Origin: Flammeovirgaceae bacterium UBA2371
GTDB lineage: Bacteria; Bacteroidota; Bacteroidia; Cytophagales; Cyclobacteriaceae
Reading direction: 5' to 3'
Length of the DNA stretch: 47,889 nucleotides
Assembly: GCA_002345965.1 (NCBI GenBank)
Contig: DDTF01000017.1
Span: 58,151-106,039 of the forward strand
Program-made: the position numbers and the translations under genes
Shown: positions 17,713 to 26,552 of the stretch, in pieces
Layout of the letters: every line of letters begins with the position of its first letter
Position numbering within the stretch: the stretch's first letter is position 1
The notes under the pieces: model-generated
Database searches by the model: none
Told to the model about the DNA's origin: nothing
The model's input: only the letters and a program-made list of their open reading frames with translations

Positions 17713-20118
17713 CTACTCATAACGCAGCGAATGAATGGGATTTGCTCCTGCAGCTTTGATTGCCTGTAGGCCTACCGTTAACCATGCGACTGCAAACGCA
17801 ATCAACCCACTTACTATATATACTACTGGGCTAATATGGATTCGATAAGCAAACTCCTGAAGCCATGAATTAGTAAAGAAATAGGCTGCTACTGCTGCTG
17901 GAGCAAAAGATATCATGACTAAAATTGTAAACTCCTTCGAAAGCAGCAAAGTAAGTGTAGATACACTTGCACCTAATGCTTTGCGAATACCAATCTCCTT
18001 GGTCCGTTGTTCTGTTGTAAATGCTGCAAGTGCGAATAATCCAAGACAGGCAATGAAAATCGCTAATCCGGCAAATATCATGAAAATGTTCTTCAGCCTT
18101 TGTTCGGAACGGAACAAGGCATCAAAATCCTGATCAAGAAATGTATACTCAAATGGATCTCCCGGGGCATATTCATTCCATAGTTGCTGCACAGATTTCA
18201 AAACCGCCTGAGGATCACCTTCATATCGAATAAGCAGATAACGAGACGTATTGGTAAATGAAATAATAAGCGGCCTCACTTCTGATTTGAGCGACTCGAA
18301 GTTAAAATTTTTGACTACCCCAATTACCTCTCTTGACACGGGTTGATTGCCACTGTAGTCTATTATCTTGTGATTAAGCCCACTCTCCCATCCAAATTCC
18401 TTCAAAGCGGCCTCATTGATAACCATGGCATTTGAATCAGAAGCTATGTCGCGCGAAAAATACCTACCCTCTGCCAGCTCAAATTTTAAAACATCCATGT
18501 GATCATAATCGGCATAATACGATCCTGCCAAATGATCTTGCTCTGATCCTTCGCCTCTGAAAACATTGGTGTTGTTTACTCCAGGAAATGGATTGTTGGT
18601 GTAGCTTGCATTTTCGACATTGGCTGACTGCTTGATAATATTCTTGAAGGGCTCAATATTTGATCCAAGTCGCCTTGTGTTTTGAATGATGATTACATTT
18701 TGCTTATCCATCCCCAGGTTTTTGGTTTGCAGGAAATTAAGCTGTTGTAATACCACCACGGTGGCTATGATTAAAAAAATTGAGATTGAAAATTGAACTA
18801 CCACCATCACACTCCTGACCCCCTTGCTTTTCATTCCAGCCTTTACTTTTCCTTTCAACACCTCAACTATTTTGAAAGAAGTAAGATAAAAAGCGGGATA
18901 ACTGCCTGCTACCACCCCAACAAAGATGACCAACGCTATGGCACTGGCCAAAAAAGGTAAAGTACTGAGTGAGTCCAATGTTAATTCTTTGCCGGATATC
19001 GTATTAAAATAAGGCAGCAAAAGATAACAGGCGATCAAGGCAATTACTATGGCAAAAAAACTGTAGACCACTGACTCTGAAATAAATTGACCAATCATTT
19101 GAGATCTGGCCGATCCAAGTGTTTTTCTAAGGCCAACTTCCTTTGCCCTGCCAGCCGATCTGGCTGTTGACAAATTCATAAAGTTGATGCATGCTATGAT
19201 CAGGATAAAGACACCAATAAGAGAGAAAATGTATACATACTTTATGTCTCCATTAGGTTCAATGTCATCATCAAAAGTTGAAAAAAGATGGGTGTCTGTC
19301 ATTGGGTATACAATATATCCATACTCTCCACCCTGTTTTTTAAATTCCTCAAACGAAAAACCCAACCCACTTTCTAACTCAGGCCCGACATATTTCGCCA
19401 CTAACTCTTCCAACCTTTGATTGACCTGATCTGCGGAGGTGTTTTCATTTATTCTAACATACGTTTGCAGTGAATTACCTGTCCATCCTTCATAGAGTAA
19501 ACCTTTGGATGATACAAATGAAATTAATGCATTGTAGTGGAAATGGGAGTTACCGGGTGCTGGTGAAGCTATCCCAGTTACTTTATAGGATTGATTGTTA
19601 TCTCCAATGGTTATGAGCTTACCTAGTGCCTCTTCTTTACCAAAATACTTTTCAGCAAGATTTTGTGTGAGTACAACCGTATTGGGCTCCTTTAGTACAG
19701 TTAGCGGATCTCCTTCAAGCAACTTGAAGCTGAAAAATTGAAAGAAATTGGAATCCGCATAAAATACATTCTTCTCTGCAAAAGATTTTTCCTCGTTCTT
19801 AAATACAATGCCTGCTCTTCGTGGCCACAAACGAAGTACATCAGTAACACCTGTTATTTCGTCTGCCATGGCAAGTGCAACAGGATAACTTGAATTGGTA
19901 GTGTAAATCTCCTGTCCAGCCACCTTTCCGTGTAAGCCTACCCGATAAAGATTATTTACATCTTTATGAAATTTGTCATAACCCAGCTCATCCATTACAT
20001 AAATGAACAGGAAAAGACAGCAGGCCATCCCTATGGTTAAACCTAAGATATTGATAGCTGAGAAGAATTTGTGTTTTAAAATATTTCTTACTGCTACCTT
20101 GAAATAATTCTTAATCAT
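17713..20118 (-). CDS. FtsX/MacB-type ABC transporter permease
   Basis: A membrane permease of 801 residues with the duplicated layout usual in Bacteroidota. It has an N-terminal helix (FFSAINILGLTIGMACCLFLF), a MacB-type periplasmic domain, three helices (VYIFSLIGVFILIIACINFMN onward), a second anchored periplasmic domain (SVMVVVQFSISIFLIIATVVV), and a closing FtsX unit with FTTEQRTKEIGIRKALGAS. It carries no ATPase domain and so depends on the ATPase at 22804-23493. It is the last gene of the HlyD-ATPase-permease series, 86 bp after the other permease. The cargo is unknown; mechanotransmission-type export as in MacAB is inferred from family. Confidence 0.9.
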   Translation of the reverse strand: MIKNYFKVAVRNILKHKFFSAINILGLTIGMACCLFLFIYVMDELGYDKFHKDVNNLYRVGLHGKVAGQEIYTTNSSYPVALAMADEITGVTDVLRLWPRRAGIVFKNEEKSFAEKNVFYADSNFFQFFSFKLLEGDPLTVLKEPNTVVLTQNLAEKYFGKEEALGKLITIGDNNQSYKVTGIASPAPGNSHFHYNALISFVSSKGLLYEGWTGNSLQTYVRINENTSADQVNQRLEELVAKYVGPELESGLGFSFEEFKKQGGEYGYIVYPMTDTHLFSTFDDDIEPNGDIKYVYIFSLIGVFILIIACINFMNLSTARSAGRAKEVGLRKTLGSARSQMIGQFISESVVYSFFAIVIALIACYLLLPYFNTISGKELTLDSLSTLPFLASAIALVIFVGVVAGSYPAFYLTSFKIVEVLKGKVKAGMKSKGVRSVMVVVQFSISIFLIIATVVVLQQLNFLQTKNLGMDKQNVIIIQNTRRLGSNIEPFKNIIKQSANVENASYTNNPFPGVNNTNVFRGEGSEQDHLAGSYYADYDHMDVLKFELAEGRYFSRDIASDSNAMVINEAALKEFGWESGLNHKIIDYSGNQPVSREVIGVVKNFNFESLKSEVRPLIISFTNTSRYLLIRYEGDPQAVLKSVQQLWNEYAPGDPFEYTFLDQDFDALFRSEQRLKNIFMIFAGLAIFIACLGLFALAAFTTEQRTKEIGIRKALGASVSTLTLLLSKEFTILVMISFAPAAVAAYFFTNSWLQEFAYRIHISPVVYIVSGLIAFAVAWLTVGLQAIKAAGANPIHSLRYE

Positions 20119-20204
20119 ATGTTAAAATGAATAATAAAAGTCTTTAGAAAGAATCAATACAAAGACGCCTGTTATTACCAAATGGTTACAACCCGAAGCA
20201 AAAA

Positions 20205-22592
20205 TTATTCATCCCTAAGCGTTTTGGCTGGGTTCAACCTGGCCGTATTGTAAGTTTTAAATGCTATAGACAAGAAAGAGATAATCAACATAACTGCTGC
20301 AGATACTATTAATGCAGAGATGGTTGTACTTAAATAATAGTCCCAAATACTTCCCATAAGCATGGCTGCCATATAAGAACCCATCAAACCACCTATTACG
20401 CAGGCGATTAAAAGAATGATTACAAATTCCATATTAATTACCTTGGAGATATTGGCTATAGAAGCCCCCAGCACTTTCCTTACTCCAATCTCCTTCATTC
20501 GTTTGATTATATTAAGGGACACCATGGTGAACAAACCAGTAGCAGAAAGAAACAATGCCACTACACCCAAAAAGACAAACATTTTCAGAATGTTGTTATT
20601 GACCATATTTGCCTCTACTATTTCTTCATCCATGAATCTTCCCCTGTACATTCTATTTGGAAACAAATCATTCCATGTATTCTCCATGAATTGGTTTACT
20701 TCAATAATCTGGTTGGCAGGAGCACTTACCACGATGAAACCTGTCTTATCTTCATCACCATATCGCAACATGGTAGGTTCCAGTTGATCCCACAGTCCAT
20801 GGCTATAAATATCTTTCACTACCCCTATTACAAATAATTTCACTGTATCCATCCAGATGATTTCTTTTCCAATCGATTCTTGCCATCCAAATTTTCTTGC
20901 CAATCCTTCCGTTACGATCACCGATTCCTTCCTGTCAGTTTCAGAATCTTTCATGAAATCCCTGCCTTCCAATAAAGTAATGCCCATGGTTTTTATATAA
21001 TCATGGCTTACGTTGAGTATATCGACTTCTATTTGTTCCTCTCCGCTTTTAATGGGATCGTTGTAATAATTCGAAAAGAAATGATGTTCGGATCCGCTGA
21101 TCATTTTGATGTCGGCATTTTTCGCCAATTCATTTTTGTATACTTCAAAATCAGATCGATTCTCAACCTGAGAATAGACAACACCACTTTTATCAAATCC
21201 TAAATCAAATTCACGTTGGTATTCAGCATTTTCAATGAAAGCAAAACTGCAAACAATGCCAATGAGCGAAATGGCAAATTGAAGCGTAAGCAAAACTCTG
21301 GTAAACGGATTGGTTCCCCCAAACTTTAATTTTCCTTTCAATATGGCTACAGATTGAAATTTGCTAATGTAGAGTGCAGGATAACTTCCCGCAGCCAGAG
21401 CGGCAAAAAGGAGCGTACCAATCATAAATAAGGTAAAATTGGGCGTTCCAAAATAGTCAGTCTCCAACTTCATATTTTCCCACATTTGGTTAAATGCAGG
21501 TATTAAAAGAAACTCCGCCAGGAGGCCACCTAGTAACAGTGCGATGAAACAAATGAAAACAGTTTCTCCTAAAAATTGAATGATTAAGTGTTTGCGCTCA
21601 CTCCCCATCACTTTTCTTATGCCAATCTCCTTTAACCGACCAGATGAAATGGCGATGGAAGTATTGGTTAAATTAAAACAAGCCAACAAGAGAATAAGTA
21701 TTCCCATCATTCCGGTTCCCACTACGGCAGCGATGGGCGAAGCCTGGCGCGTCCATGTACCTGGAATCTCATTGTAACTGTCGCGTACCCCCATGCCTTC
21801 CATGGGATCGAGTACAAATTCTTTTATAATAAAGTCTTCCCTGATGCGATTATTATTTTCCGTTAAAGGTTTGATCTGAGCGGTAATAGACTCAACGCGA
21901 GAAGGATTTTCTACATACACAAACAATTCATTTCTGTAGCGCCAGCTATTTTCATTAAATTCAGAATTACTTCCGTCAAAATTATTGTCGTAAGACACAT
22001 AGGATCCTTCAAATCCGAAGCTGGAATTTTCTGGTTGATTTTTGTACACCCCTCCTACCACAAACTCTTTTACTCTGCCGCTATCCAGCATTTGAGTCAC
22101 TATCCTTCCCACAACTTTCTCTTCATTAAAATATTTTCTTGCTTGTCCTTCACTGATGATGATATTGGATTTATCAAGAATGGCTGCTCCACTTCCATCA
22201 ATAAATTCGAATGTGAACATTTTAAAAAAATCCGGATCAACATATTGAAGTCCATCTGAAAAAAAGTCCTCTCCAATTCTGAAATCACTTCTCCCAGGAG
22301 AATACCGGGTGAGGAGTTGTACATCAGAAACAGTTTGTTTCATTGCATTGCCTAAACCAATAGGAACGTACCCATACGTTGTAAGTTGATTCTGAAATTC
22401 ACGAACTGAATTAACGCGATAGATAGATGCTACCTTTTCGTGATTTTGATCAAAAGAGGAGTTGAAAGCATAGTTATAATAGGATACTATGCAACATGCA
22501 ATGGCAATTGCCAATCCAAAAACATTGATGAAGATATACAGCTTGTTCTTCATCATACTGCGTAGGGTGATCAGGAAGTAATTTTTAAGCAT
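20205..22592 (-). CDS. FtsX/MacB-type ABC transporter permease
   Basis: A second duplicated FtsX/MacB-type permease, 795 residues from the ATG at 22592 (MLKNYFLITLRSMMKNKLYI). The frame is open to 22673, but the family N-terminus starts at this methionine. The helices include IFINVFGLAIAIACCIVSYY, MMGILILLLACFNLTNTSIAI and a C-terminal triplet. The FtsX signatures GRLKEIGIRKVMGSERKHLI and IIKRMKEIGVRKVLGASIANI mark the two halves. It is only a distant paralog of the downstream permease, so the pair may form a heterodimer or serve separate complexes. It is separated from the ATPase gene by 211 bp holding three inverted repeats, unusual spacing for this otherwise compact series. Confidence 0.9.
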   Translation of the reverse strand: MLKNYFLITLRSMMKNKLYIFINVFGLAIAIACCIVSYYNYAFNSSFDQNHEKVASIYRVNSVREFQNQLTTYGYVPIGLGNAMKQTVSDVQLLTRYSPGRSDFRIGEDFFSDGLQYVDPDFFKMFTFEFIDGSGAAILDKSNIIISEGQARKYFNEEKVVGRIVTQMLDSGRVKEFVVGGVYKNQPENSSFGFEGSYVSYDNNFDGSNSEFNENSWRYRNELFVYVENPSRVESITAQIKPLTENNNRIREDFIIKEFVLDPMEGMGVRDSYNEIPGTWTRQASPIAAVVGTGMMGILILLLACFNLTNTSIAISSGRLKEIGIRKVMGSERKHLIIQFLGETVFICFIALLLGGLLAEFLLIPAFNQMWENMKLETDYFGTPNFTLFMIGTLLFAALAAGSYPALYISKFQSVAILKGKLKFGGTNPFTRVLLTLQFAISLIGIVCSFAFIENAEYQREFDLGFDKSGVVYSQVENRSDFEVYKNELAKNADIKMISGSEHHFFSNYYNDPIKSGEEQIEVDILNVSHDYIKTMGITLLEGRDFMKDSETDRKESVIVTEGLARKFGWQESIGKEIIWMDTVKLFVIGVVKDIYSHGLWDQLEPTMLRYGDEDKTGFIVVSAPANQIIEVNQFMENTWNDLFPNRMYRGRFMDEEIVEANMVNNNILKMFVFLGVVALFLSATGLFTMVSLNIIKRMKEIGVRKVLGASIANISKVINMEFVIILLIACVIGGLMGSYMAAMLMGSIWDYYLSTTISALIVSAAVMLIISFLSIAFKTYNTARLNPAKTLRDE

Positions 22593-22680
22593 GAAAGCGA
22601 GTTTAAAGTAAGACTCCTGTTTATTAAAATGGTTGCATAAAATACCAAAGTACCTTGCAATACATAGTATCAAGGTCTAA

Positions 22681-22714
22681 ATAAGCCCTCCGCTGTTGAT
22701 CACGGAGGGCTTAT
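22681..22714 (-). terminator. hairpin between ATPase and permease genes, possible attenuating terminator
   Basis: A perfect 12-bp inverted repeat has arms at 22681-22692 and 22703-22714 around a 10-base loop and is GC-rich at the tip side. On the minus strand the following bases are only moderately T-rich (TTATTTAG), so termination may be partial. Its place inside the series would lower permease expression relative to the adaptor and ATPase. Confidence 0.5.
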
Positions 22715-22747
22715 ACTAAACCTAAACCTAACTACTAGAGAACGAAT

Positions 22748-22795
22748 CAGAGTACCTAACTCTGAACTCTTTGATCAATCGTTGATATCAACGAT
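22748..22795. other. inverted repeat and 18-bp palindrome after the ATPase gene
   Basis: Two more symmetrical elements lie here: 6-bp arms at 22748-22753 and 22759-22764, and a perfect 18-bp palindrome at 22778-22795 (ATCGTTGATATCAACGAT), 9 bp past the ATPase stop codon. The palindrome could be an operator or a 3'-end hairpin. Confidence 0.4.
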
Positions 22796-22803
22796 ACTCC
22801 ACC

Positions 22804-23493
22804 TTATACGTGGAAACGCTCTTTAATATTTTCTGTTACCACTTTACCATCAAACAAGTTGATTACTCGGTGGGCATAGTTTGCATCGTAGGGAGAGTGC
22901 GTTACCATTACAATGGTTGTGCCTTCTTCATTTAATTGAGACAGAAGTTTCATTACCTCTTCGCCATTGGCTGAGTCCAGATTTCCCGTAGGCTCATCCG
23001 CCAAAATTACTTTTGGTTTAGCTACAATTGCGCGTGAAATGGCAACCCTTTGTTGCTGACCTCCGGATAACTGTTGAGGGAAATGGTTTCTTCTGTGCAT
23101 GATATTCATGCGCTCAAGTACTTCCTCCACTTTTGCTTTTCTTTCGCTTGAAGGTACCTTCAAGTACAATAGAGGTAGTTCTACATTTTCAAACACCGTT
23201 AATTCGTCAATCAGGTTAAAACTCTGAAATACAAATCCGATGGAGCCCTTTCTCAGTTGTGCACGTTGACGCTCCGAGTATTTGGCCACTTCATGTTCGC
23301 CAAAATGATACTCACCATTGGTAGGATTATCCAATAAGCCAAGAATATTCAACAAGGTTGATTTACCACAACCTGAGGGGCCCATGATGGCTACAAACTC
23401 ACCCTCTTTAATTTCCAGGTTAATGTTATTCAAGGCGGTGGTTTCTACTTCTTCAGTAGAATACACTTTTTCTAAATTTTTAAGTTTGATCAT
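22804..23493 (-). CDS. ABC transporter ATP-binding protein, MacB/LolD type
   Basis: A stand-alone nucleotide-binding subunit of 229 residues that powers the FtsX-type permeases of this locus. The start is the ATG at 23493; a TTG at 23505 is also in frame. Motifs: Walker A GPSGCGKS at 38-45, Q-loop FVFQSFNL near 88, signature LSGGQQQRV at 142-150, Walker B VILADE at 162-167, D-loop GNLDS, and switch histidine in MVTHSPYDA. The spacing and the TTALNNINLEI opening are those of the LolD/MacB/FtsE group. The adaptor gene lies 123 bp upstream, with no promoter box recognised between them. Confidence 0.95.
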   Translation of the reverse strand: MIKLKNLEKVYSTEEVETTALNNINLEIKEGEFVAIMGPSGCGKSTLLNILGLLDNPTNGEYHFGEHEVAKYSERQRAQLRKGSIGFVFQSFNLIDELTVFENVELPLLYLKVPSSERKAKVEEVLERMNIMHRRNHFPQQLSGGQQQRVAISRAIVAKPKVILADEPTGNLDSANGEEVMKLLSQLNEEGTTIVMVTHSPYDANYAHRVINLFDGKVVTENIKERFHV

Positions 23494-23616
23494 AGTTTGT
23501 GACAATTAGGTATATAGTTTGATTTAAGTTTTTCCGTTAATACTCAATTCATTTAAAAAAGTTACTGAGTAGATTCTAATATTTTAGTTAGACGCTCCAG
23601 AATTAAAATAGTTGCA

Positions 23617-24867
23617 CTAATCCAATATTAAAACTTCATTGTTTCCAAAATTTTCATAAGATGAGGTGATCACCTTGTCTCCAGGCCTCAATCCCTCAAG
23701 CACCTCAAAGTGTTCTGTATTTTTTCTTCCCAGCTTAATGTCTCTGCGAACTGCGCGAGCGCCACCCTCTTCCACTACAAAAACCCAATTACCTCCTGTA
23801 TCTTTATAAAACCCTCCCACTGGCAAGAGAAGCTCTTCTGACGACTGCCCCAATTCAATTCTTAACCGCAAGGATTGCCCTCTTCGAATGCCTTCAGGAG
23901 TTTCTCCATCAAAGTCCATGTCCACTTCAAACCTGCCATTGGTAATTGTAGGATAAATATAAGTGATCACCAGCGAGTAATCTTTTCCTGCAAAGCTGGT
24001 AGTTGCATGAAGCCCCGTTGAAATTCTTGGCAAATAGAGTTCATCAATCGGTACACGTACTTTATAACTCCCCACAATGTCTACCTGACCCAATCGTTGA
24101 CCCTGGTTGACAGCCTGACCTACTTCCAATTGTGGTCTTGATAGCTGACCATTAATAGGTGCCTTAATCTTTAAATTATCAAGTATTTTCCCAACACCTT
24201 CAAGGTTTTCACGCATTCTTGCTTCAGAGGCATCAATGTCTTTAAGCTGTGAGATCCTATTCATCGAATCCTTTTTGTACACCTCATAAGTTATTTTCCT
24301 GCGTTGCAGGTTGTACTTATAGTCTGCCTCTGTTCTTTCAAAGTCTTGTTTTGAGATCAACTTTTTCTCAAACAATACTTTTTGCCTTTCATACTGAGGA
24401 CCCAATATGGCTAGCTGATTGTCAATCTGTGCCAGGGAGTTTCTCTGTTCAAGATCGTTTCTGGTGAGCCCCAGACGAGTATCTCTGGATCGGTTAATAC
24501 TTTCTACCTGTTGTGCTTCTTGCTGTAAAACTGAAAGCTCACGACTCAAATTTGTAAGTTCCAGTATCAGATCACCTTCCTTCACCAAAGCACCGCTCTC
24601 CTTTACAATCCTTTTGATGTTTCCTCCTTCAATGGCATCAAGGTACACCGTACGGCTTGGTTCTACAGTACCCGTTTGAGGAATGAATTCCTGAAATACA
24701 CCACGCTGAACGGTGGATATAGAAATCTTCTCTTTTTCTACTTTAAGTTTGGAACGCCTGTCGGCAAAAATGAATTGATAGGAAATAAAAATCACTACCA
24801 GCGCTATTCCACCATATGTAGCAATGCGCTTCAGCGTCCATTTTTTCTTTTTTAATTGTTTATCCAT
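23617..24867 (-). CDS. HlyD-like periplasmic adaptor subunit
   Basis: A membrane fusion protein of 416 residues that links the inner-membrane ABC exporter to an outer-membrane channel. It has a lysine-rich cytoplasmic start, one membrane helix (about 16-36), the first half of a biotinyl-lipoyl domain (GTVEPSRTVYLDAIEGGNI), a long alpha hairpin (about 100-220, with IDNQLAILGPQYERQKVLFE), the second lipoyl half (LKIKAPINGQLSRPQLEVGQ), and a beta-barrel and membrane-proximal domain. It is the first gene of the export series and is divergent from the sigma-54 regulator. No TolC-like gene is in the window, so the outer-membrane partner must be encoded elsewhere. MacA-like is the closest description. 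Confidence 0.92.
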   Translation of the reverse strand: MDKQLKKKKWTLKRIATYGGIALVVIFISYQFIFADRRSKLKVEKEKISISTVQRGVFQEFIPQTGTVEPSRTVYLDAIEGGNIKRIVKESGALVKEGDLILELTNLSRELSVLQQEAQQVESINRSRDTRLGLTRNDLEQRNSLAQIDNQLAILGPQYERQKVLFEKKLISKQDFERTEADYKYNLQRRKITYEVYKKDSMNRISQLKDIDASEARMRENLEGVGKILDNLKIKAPINGQLSRPQLEVGQAVNQGQRLGQVDIVGSYKVRVPIDELYLPRISTGLHATTSFAGKDYSLVITYIYPTITNGRFEVDMDFDGETPEGIRRGQSLRLRIELGQSSEELLLPVGGFYKDTGGNWVFVVEEGGARAVRRDIKLGRKNTEHFEVLEGLRPGDKVITSSYENFGNNEVLILD

Positions 24868-24901
24868 GAAATGGCCAAAAGTTTAAAATCTGATCTGCTA
24901 A

Positions 24902-24919
24902 TTGCCAACAAACGTGCCA
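24902..24919 (-). promoter_or_regulatory. candidate sigma-54 (-24/-12) promoter of the export genes
   Basis: Read on the minus strand, 24919 to 24902 is TGGCACGTTTGTTGGCAA. The -24 part TGGCACG is an exact consensus match, and a TTGGCA follows where TTGCA is expected, one base longer than canonical. The implied start is about 25 bp before the adaptor ATG. No TAnnTTTG box exists on this strand here. The next gene on the other side encodes a sigma-54 activator. The one-base excess is a real weakness. Confidence 0.45.
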
Positions 24920-24971
24920 AGGGTCAAATCACCTAAAAGCGCCATTTAAACCCGCTATTTCATGCCATTTC

Positions 24972-25008
24972 ACGTTCACTACTGAACGTATCTGTTCGCA
25001 TGCGGACA
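24972..25008. promoter_or_regulatory. two inverted repeats, candidate enhancer sites for the adjacent regulator
   Basis: The first is ACGTTCA-CTAC-TGAACGT at 24972-24989 (perfect 7-bp arms). The second is TGTTCGCATGCGGACA at 24993-25008 (16 bp, one mismatched pair). They are 3 bp apart and about 80-115 bp upstream of the predicted start of the export genes, the usual range for NtrC-type activators. A third half-site GCGGACA is at 25094-25100. Confidence 0.45.
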
Positions 25009-25026
25009 AAAATTAAGCTAGATTTG
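24995..25026 (+). promoter_or_regulatory. candidate Bacteroidota housekeeping promoter of the regulator-kinase pair
   Basis: The -7 box TAGATTTG at 25019-25026 fits TAnnTTTG exactly. A weak -33 element TTCG sits at 24995-24998, 20 bp away. It would start transcription near 25032, giving a leader of about 135 bases. The -33 position lies inside the second inverted repeat, so bound regulator could block its own promoter. Confidence 0.45.
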
Positions 25027-25166
25027 GGGCTAAACACAGCGTAAACTCTCATTTGACTCATTTTCTCTTTTCGGTATCAATATTGCCCACTAGCGGACAG
25101 GTCTATTCGTTATTGGGATGATTCCATGGTGATCGACTACCCTATTGTAGCATTGAAATTGAAGTT

Positions 25167-26552
25167 ATGACAGATATTAAAACCGGTAAAATTTTAATCG
25201 TTGACGACAACGAAGATTTGCTGAAAGCAGCAAAAATGTACCTCAAGCGTCATTTTGCACAGGTAGACACTGAAAAAAATCCTGAGGCATTGATTAACCT
25301 CATGGGCAACGAGAGCTATGATGTTATCCTCCTCGACATGAATTTCACCAAAGATGTAAGCAGCGGCAGTGAGGGTTATTATTGGCTTGAAAAAATTCTT
25401 GAAATCGACCCCTCTTCAGTGGTCGTTTTGATTACCGCTTATGGCGATGTACAAATGGCTGTAAGGGCTATCAAAGCAGGCGCAACAGATTTTGTACTCA
25501 AGCCATGGGAAAACGAAAAGCTGCTGGCCACGATTTATTCTTCCTTGCGTTTGCGCGAATCCAGAAATGAAATTGAGTCGCTCAAGATCAAGAACAAAGA
25601 GATCAATCAGGCACTCAACGAAAAGTTCAGTGATATCATAGGGCAAAGTCAGCCCATGCAAAGGATATTTCAAACCATTGAGCGGGTTGCCCATACTGAC
25701 GCCAATGTATTGATACTGGGTGAGAATGGAACGGGCAAAGAGCTTCTGGCCAGGGCTATCCATCGCAACTCATCAAGAAAACACGAATCATTTGTAAGTG
25801 TTGACCTCGGATCTATTACGGAGACCCTATTTGAAAGCGAGCTTTTCGGTCATAAAAAAGGAGCGTTTACCGATGCCAAAGAAGACCGGGCGGGACGATT
25901 TGAATTGGCCAACAAGGGAACGCTCTTTTTGGATGAAATCGGCAACTTATCAATGCCACTTCAGGCTAAATTATTGGCTGTACTTCAAAACAGGAGAGTA
26001 AGCAGGGTTGGCGCCAATAAAGAAACTCCGGTAGACATAAGATTGATCTGTGCTACCAACATGCCATTGTACGAAATGGTAAAAGAAAATCGATTCAGGC
26101 AAGACCTTCTCTATCGTATCAACACTATTGAAGTTGAGATACCTCCGCTTCGGGACCGATTTGAAGATGTTCCCTTGCTTGCCAACCACTTCCTCAAACA
26201 CTACGCCACCAAGTATGGCAAGAATTTGAATAAGCTGAGTGATGCCGCCATGAGCCGACTGAACAAACACAACTGGCCTGGAAATATTCGCGAGTTACAG
26301 CATGCCCTTGAGCGTGCGGTTATTCTCAGTAACTCTACTGTACTTCAGCCGGATGACTTCAACTTCAATGCAGCGGCCAGCAAAGAAAGTGAGCAGCAAC
26401 TGAACCTGGAGCAATTCAATCTGGAAGAAGTAGAAAAAATTCTAATTAGAAAAGTCCTCAAGAAATACAATGGCAACATAACTCAGGCAGCCAGTGAGCT
26501 TGGGCTTACGCGGTCTTCATTATACCGCAGACTTGAAAAATATGGCCTTTAA
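25167..26552 (+). CDS. sigma-54-dependent response regulator (NtrC family)
   Basis: A two-component transcription activator of 461 residues. The receiver domain (1-125) has acidic VDDNED, phospho-acceptor D57 in ILLDMNF and K in VLKPWEN. The AAA+ domain has Walker A GENGTGKELLARAIH (about residues 190-204), the sigma-54 contact loop GAFTDA in place of GAFTGA, Walker B TLFLDEIG, and the arginine region FRQDLLYRIN. A C-terminal Fis-type helix-turn-helix reads NGNITQAASELGLTRSSLYRRL. The kinase gene overlaps its end by 11 bp. The GAFTDA variant keeps the Thr and the aromatic residue, so function is likely retained. The divergent export operon is the obvious target. Confidence 0.93.
   Translation: MTDIKTGKILIVDDNEDLLKAAKMYLKRHFAQVDTEKNPEALINLMGNESYDVILLDMNFTKDVSSGSEGYYWLEKILEIDPSSVVVLITAYGDVQMAVRAIKAGATDFVLKPWENEKLLATIYSSLRLRESRNEIESLKIKNKEINQALNEKFSDIIGQSQPMQRIFQTIERVAHTDANVLILGENGTGKELLARAIHRNSSRKHESFVSVDLGSITETLFESELFGHKKGAFTDAKEDRAGRFELANKGTLFLDEIGNLSMPLQAKLLAVLQNRRVSRVGANKETPVDIRLICATNMPLYEMVKENRFRQDLLYRINTIEVEIPPLRDRFEDVPLLANHFLKHYATKYGKNLNKLSDAAMSRLNKHNWPGNIRELQHALERAVILSNSTVLQPDDFNFNAAASKESEQQLNLEQFNLEEVEKILIRKVLKKYNGNITQAASELGLTRSSLYRRLEKYGL

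Noticed and set aside
25020..25040. GG-N10-GC pattern on the plus strand as a sigma-54 promoter for the regulator gene
   Set aside because: Only the GG and GC spacing fits. The flanking bases do not match TGGCACG or TTGCA, and an exact TAnnTTTG box covers the same place.
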